Below, one piece after another: positions 63,428-64,000 of a DNA stretch of 64,000 nt (positions within the stretch are counted from its first letter, which is position 1; each line of letters starts with the position of its first letter). A program made the position numbers and the translations under genes. Location: contig NZ_ML675578.1 of assembly GCF_007826885.1 (NCBI RefSeq), positions 186,001 to 250,000 on the forward strand. The letters run 5' to 3'. The notes under the pieces are model-generated. The model saw only the letters and a list, made by a program, of their open reading frames with translations, made no database searches and was not told the DNA's origin. The DNA is from Candidatus Nitrosocosmicus arcticus. GTDB taxonomy: Archaea > Thermoproteota > Nitrososphaeria > Nitrososphaerales > Nitrososphaeraceae.

Positions 63428-64000
63428 CAAAGCGAAAAGAGAAATTAGAAAATACTAAATAAATTCATCCTTTAGTTTTTCCTTTTGGGGTTAAATAAAC
63501 TCAAGAATTTCTAAATTTATCAATACTTAATTAGATTCACTTTTCTCACCTTTGTCTTTTTCATCATTATAAGGAACCTTGATTTAAAAAATAAACTCAA
63601 ATTAAGGCTTGACTCATGTGAATATCCCCATGATTTCCACCTAACCCGCGCTTTATACCGGGCTATCTACTTGTTATTATTAATATTATCTCCTATCATA
63701 TGATCGATTTCATTCACTTTTGAATTAGATCCTTTCTTGCCCGCATTAAAATTGAGAACGCATACTTATGGTAGTTAATCATAATCGAATCACCAGAACC
63801 CATCTCCTATCCGGAACCTAATCTTAGCATCCAATCTTCATTAATCATTAGTAATTTTTCCCAACAATTAAATCCTAAATAATCAAAGTTTAAGCCGGTT
63901 CCCATGACAATCACTATTCGATGATCACATTACTAAAATAAGAAATGATTGATATAGGCAATTTGATAAGTGGGTTTGGGGTTCAATATTGAGGTTAGAA
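63428..64000. other. Intergenic end of window
   Basis: No gene. CCCGCGCTTTATACCGGGC near 63645 forms a weak inverted repeat and recalls the CCCGCGCTT end of repeat family B. Otherwise AT-rich and featureless. Confidence 0.35.

Overview
The window looks like an AT-rich (roughly one-third G+C by eye) chromosome of an ammonia-oxidising thaumarchaeon of the Nitrososphaerales, most like Candidatus Nitrosocosmicus. The support is indirect: archaeal TATA boxes lie about 25 bases before start codons (leaderless genes, for example at 7018, 22004 and 62837), TTG and GTG starts are common, histidine kinases carry paired sensory repeats, and there are many small secreted proteins, a two-wHTH regulator paired with a membrane protein, a MEDS remnant and a phasin-like protein. 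There is no rRNA, no intact tRNA and no CRISPR. The region reads as accessory chromosome: gene density is low, pseudogenes are frequent and dispersed repeats are abundant.

Layout. 0-6 kb holds a mobile-element module: a tyrosine recombinase, a perfect 34-bp palindrome, then an overlapping operon of a ribbon-helix-helix protein, three small proteins and a 713-residue P-loop ATPase with a C2H2 finger, followed by a paired-HTH protein. 6-18 kb carries secreted proteins, a GYD protein, a DUF4062 gene split by an amber codon, a two-wHTH regulator with a membrane partner, a frameshifted OsmC gene, PAP2 and a cupredoxin-like protein. 18-22.3 kb is a probable metal-homeostasis block: a P1B-type ATPase with a palindromic promoter element, an EamA transporter and a CsoR-family protein that lacks the copper ligands. 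23-32 kb has a C2H2 protein with an operator-like promoter, a cupin, a multiply frameshifted gene and membrane or secreted proteins.

32-40 kb contains decayed VOC, SIR2-like and MEDS genes, a histidine kinase and response regulator, a DUF6766 gene without a start codon, a secreted intradiol dioxygenase-like protein and a DUF1059 protein. 40-53 kb has a 789-residue Ser/Thr/Pro-rich surface protein, DUF4256 and DUF72 proteins, two dihydrofolate-reductase-like paralogues showing a conversion tract and a shared regulatory block, and tandem secreted alpha/beta hydrolases separated by tRNA-Leu-like remnants. 53-64 kb has a second response regulator and kinase pair, DUF3892, an XPD/DinG-like helicase, zinc-ribbon proteins and the phasin-like protein.

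A repeat built on TTGAATCGTATCCCCAC occurs ten times between 25.8 and 58.1 kb, always between genes and always in the same orientation. I saw no copy elsewhere in the window. Together with tRNA-T-arm-like repeats and several duplications, it marks this as a rapidly remodelled region. The two kinase/regulator pairs, the ATPase operon at the left end and the P-type ATPase block are the functional units with the clearest internal logic. All functions are inferred from sequence reading alone.
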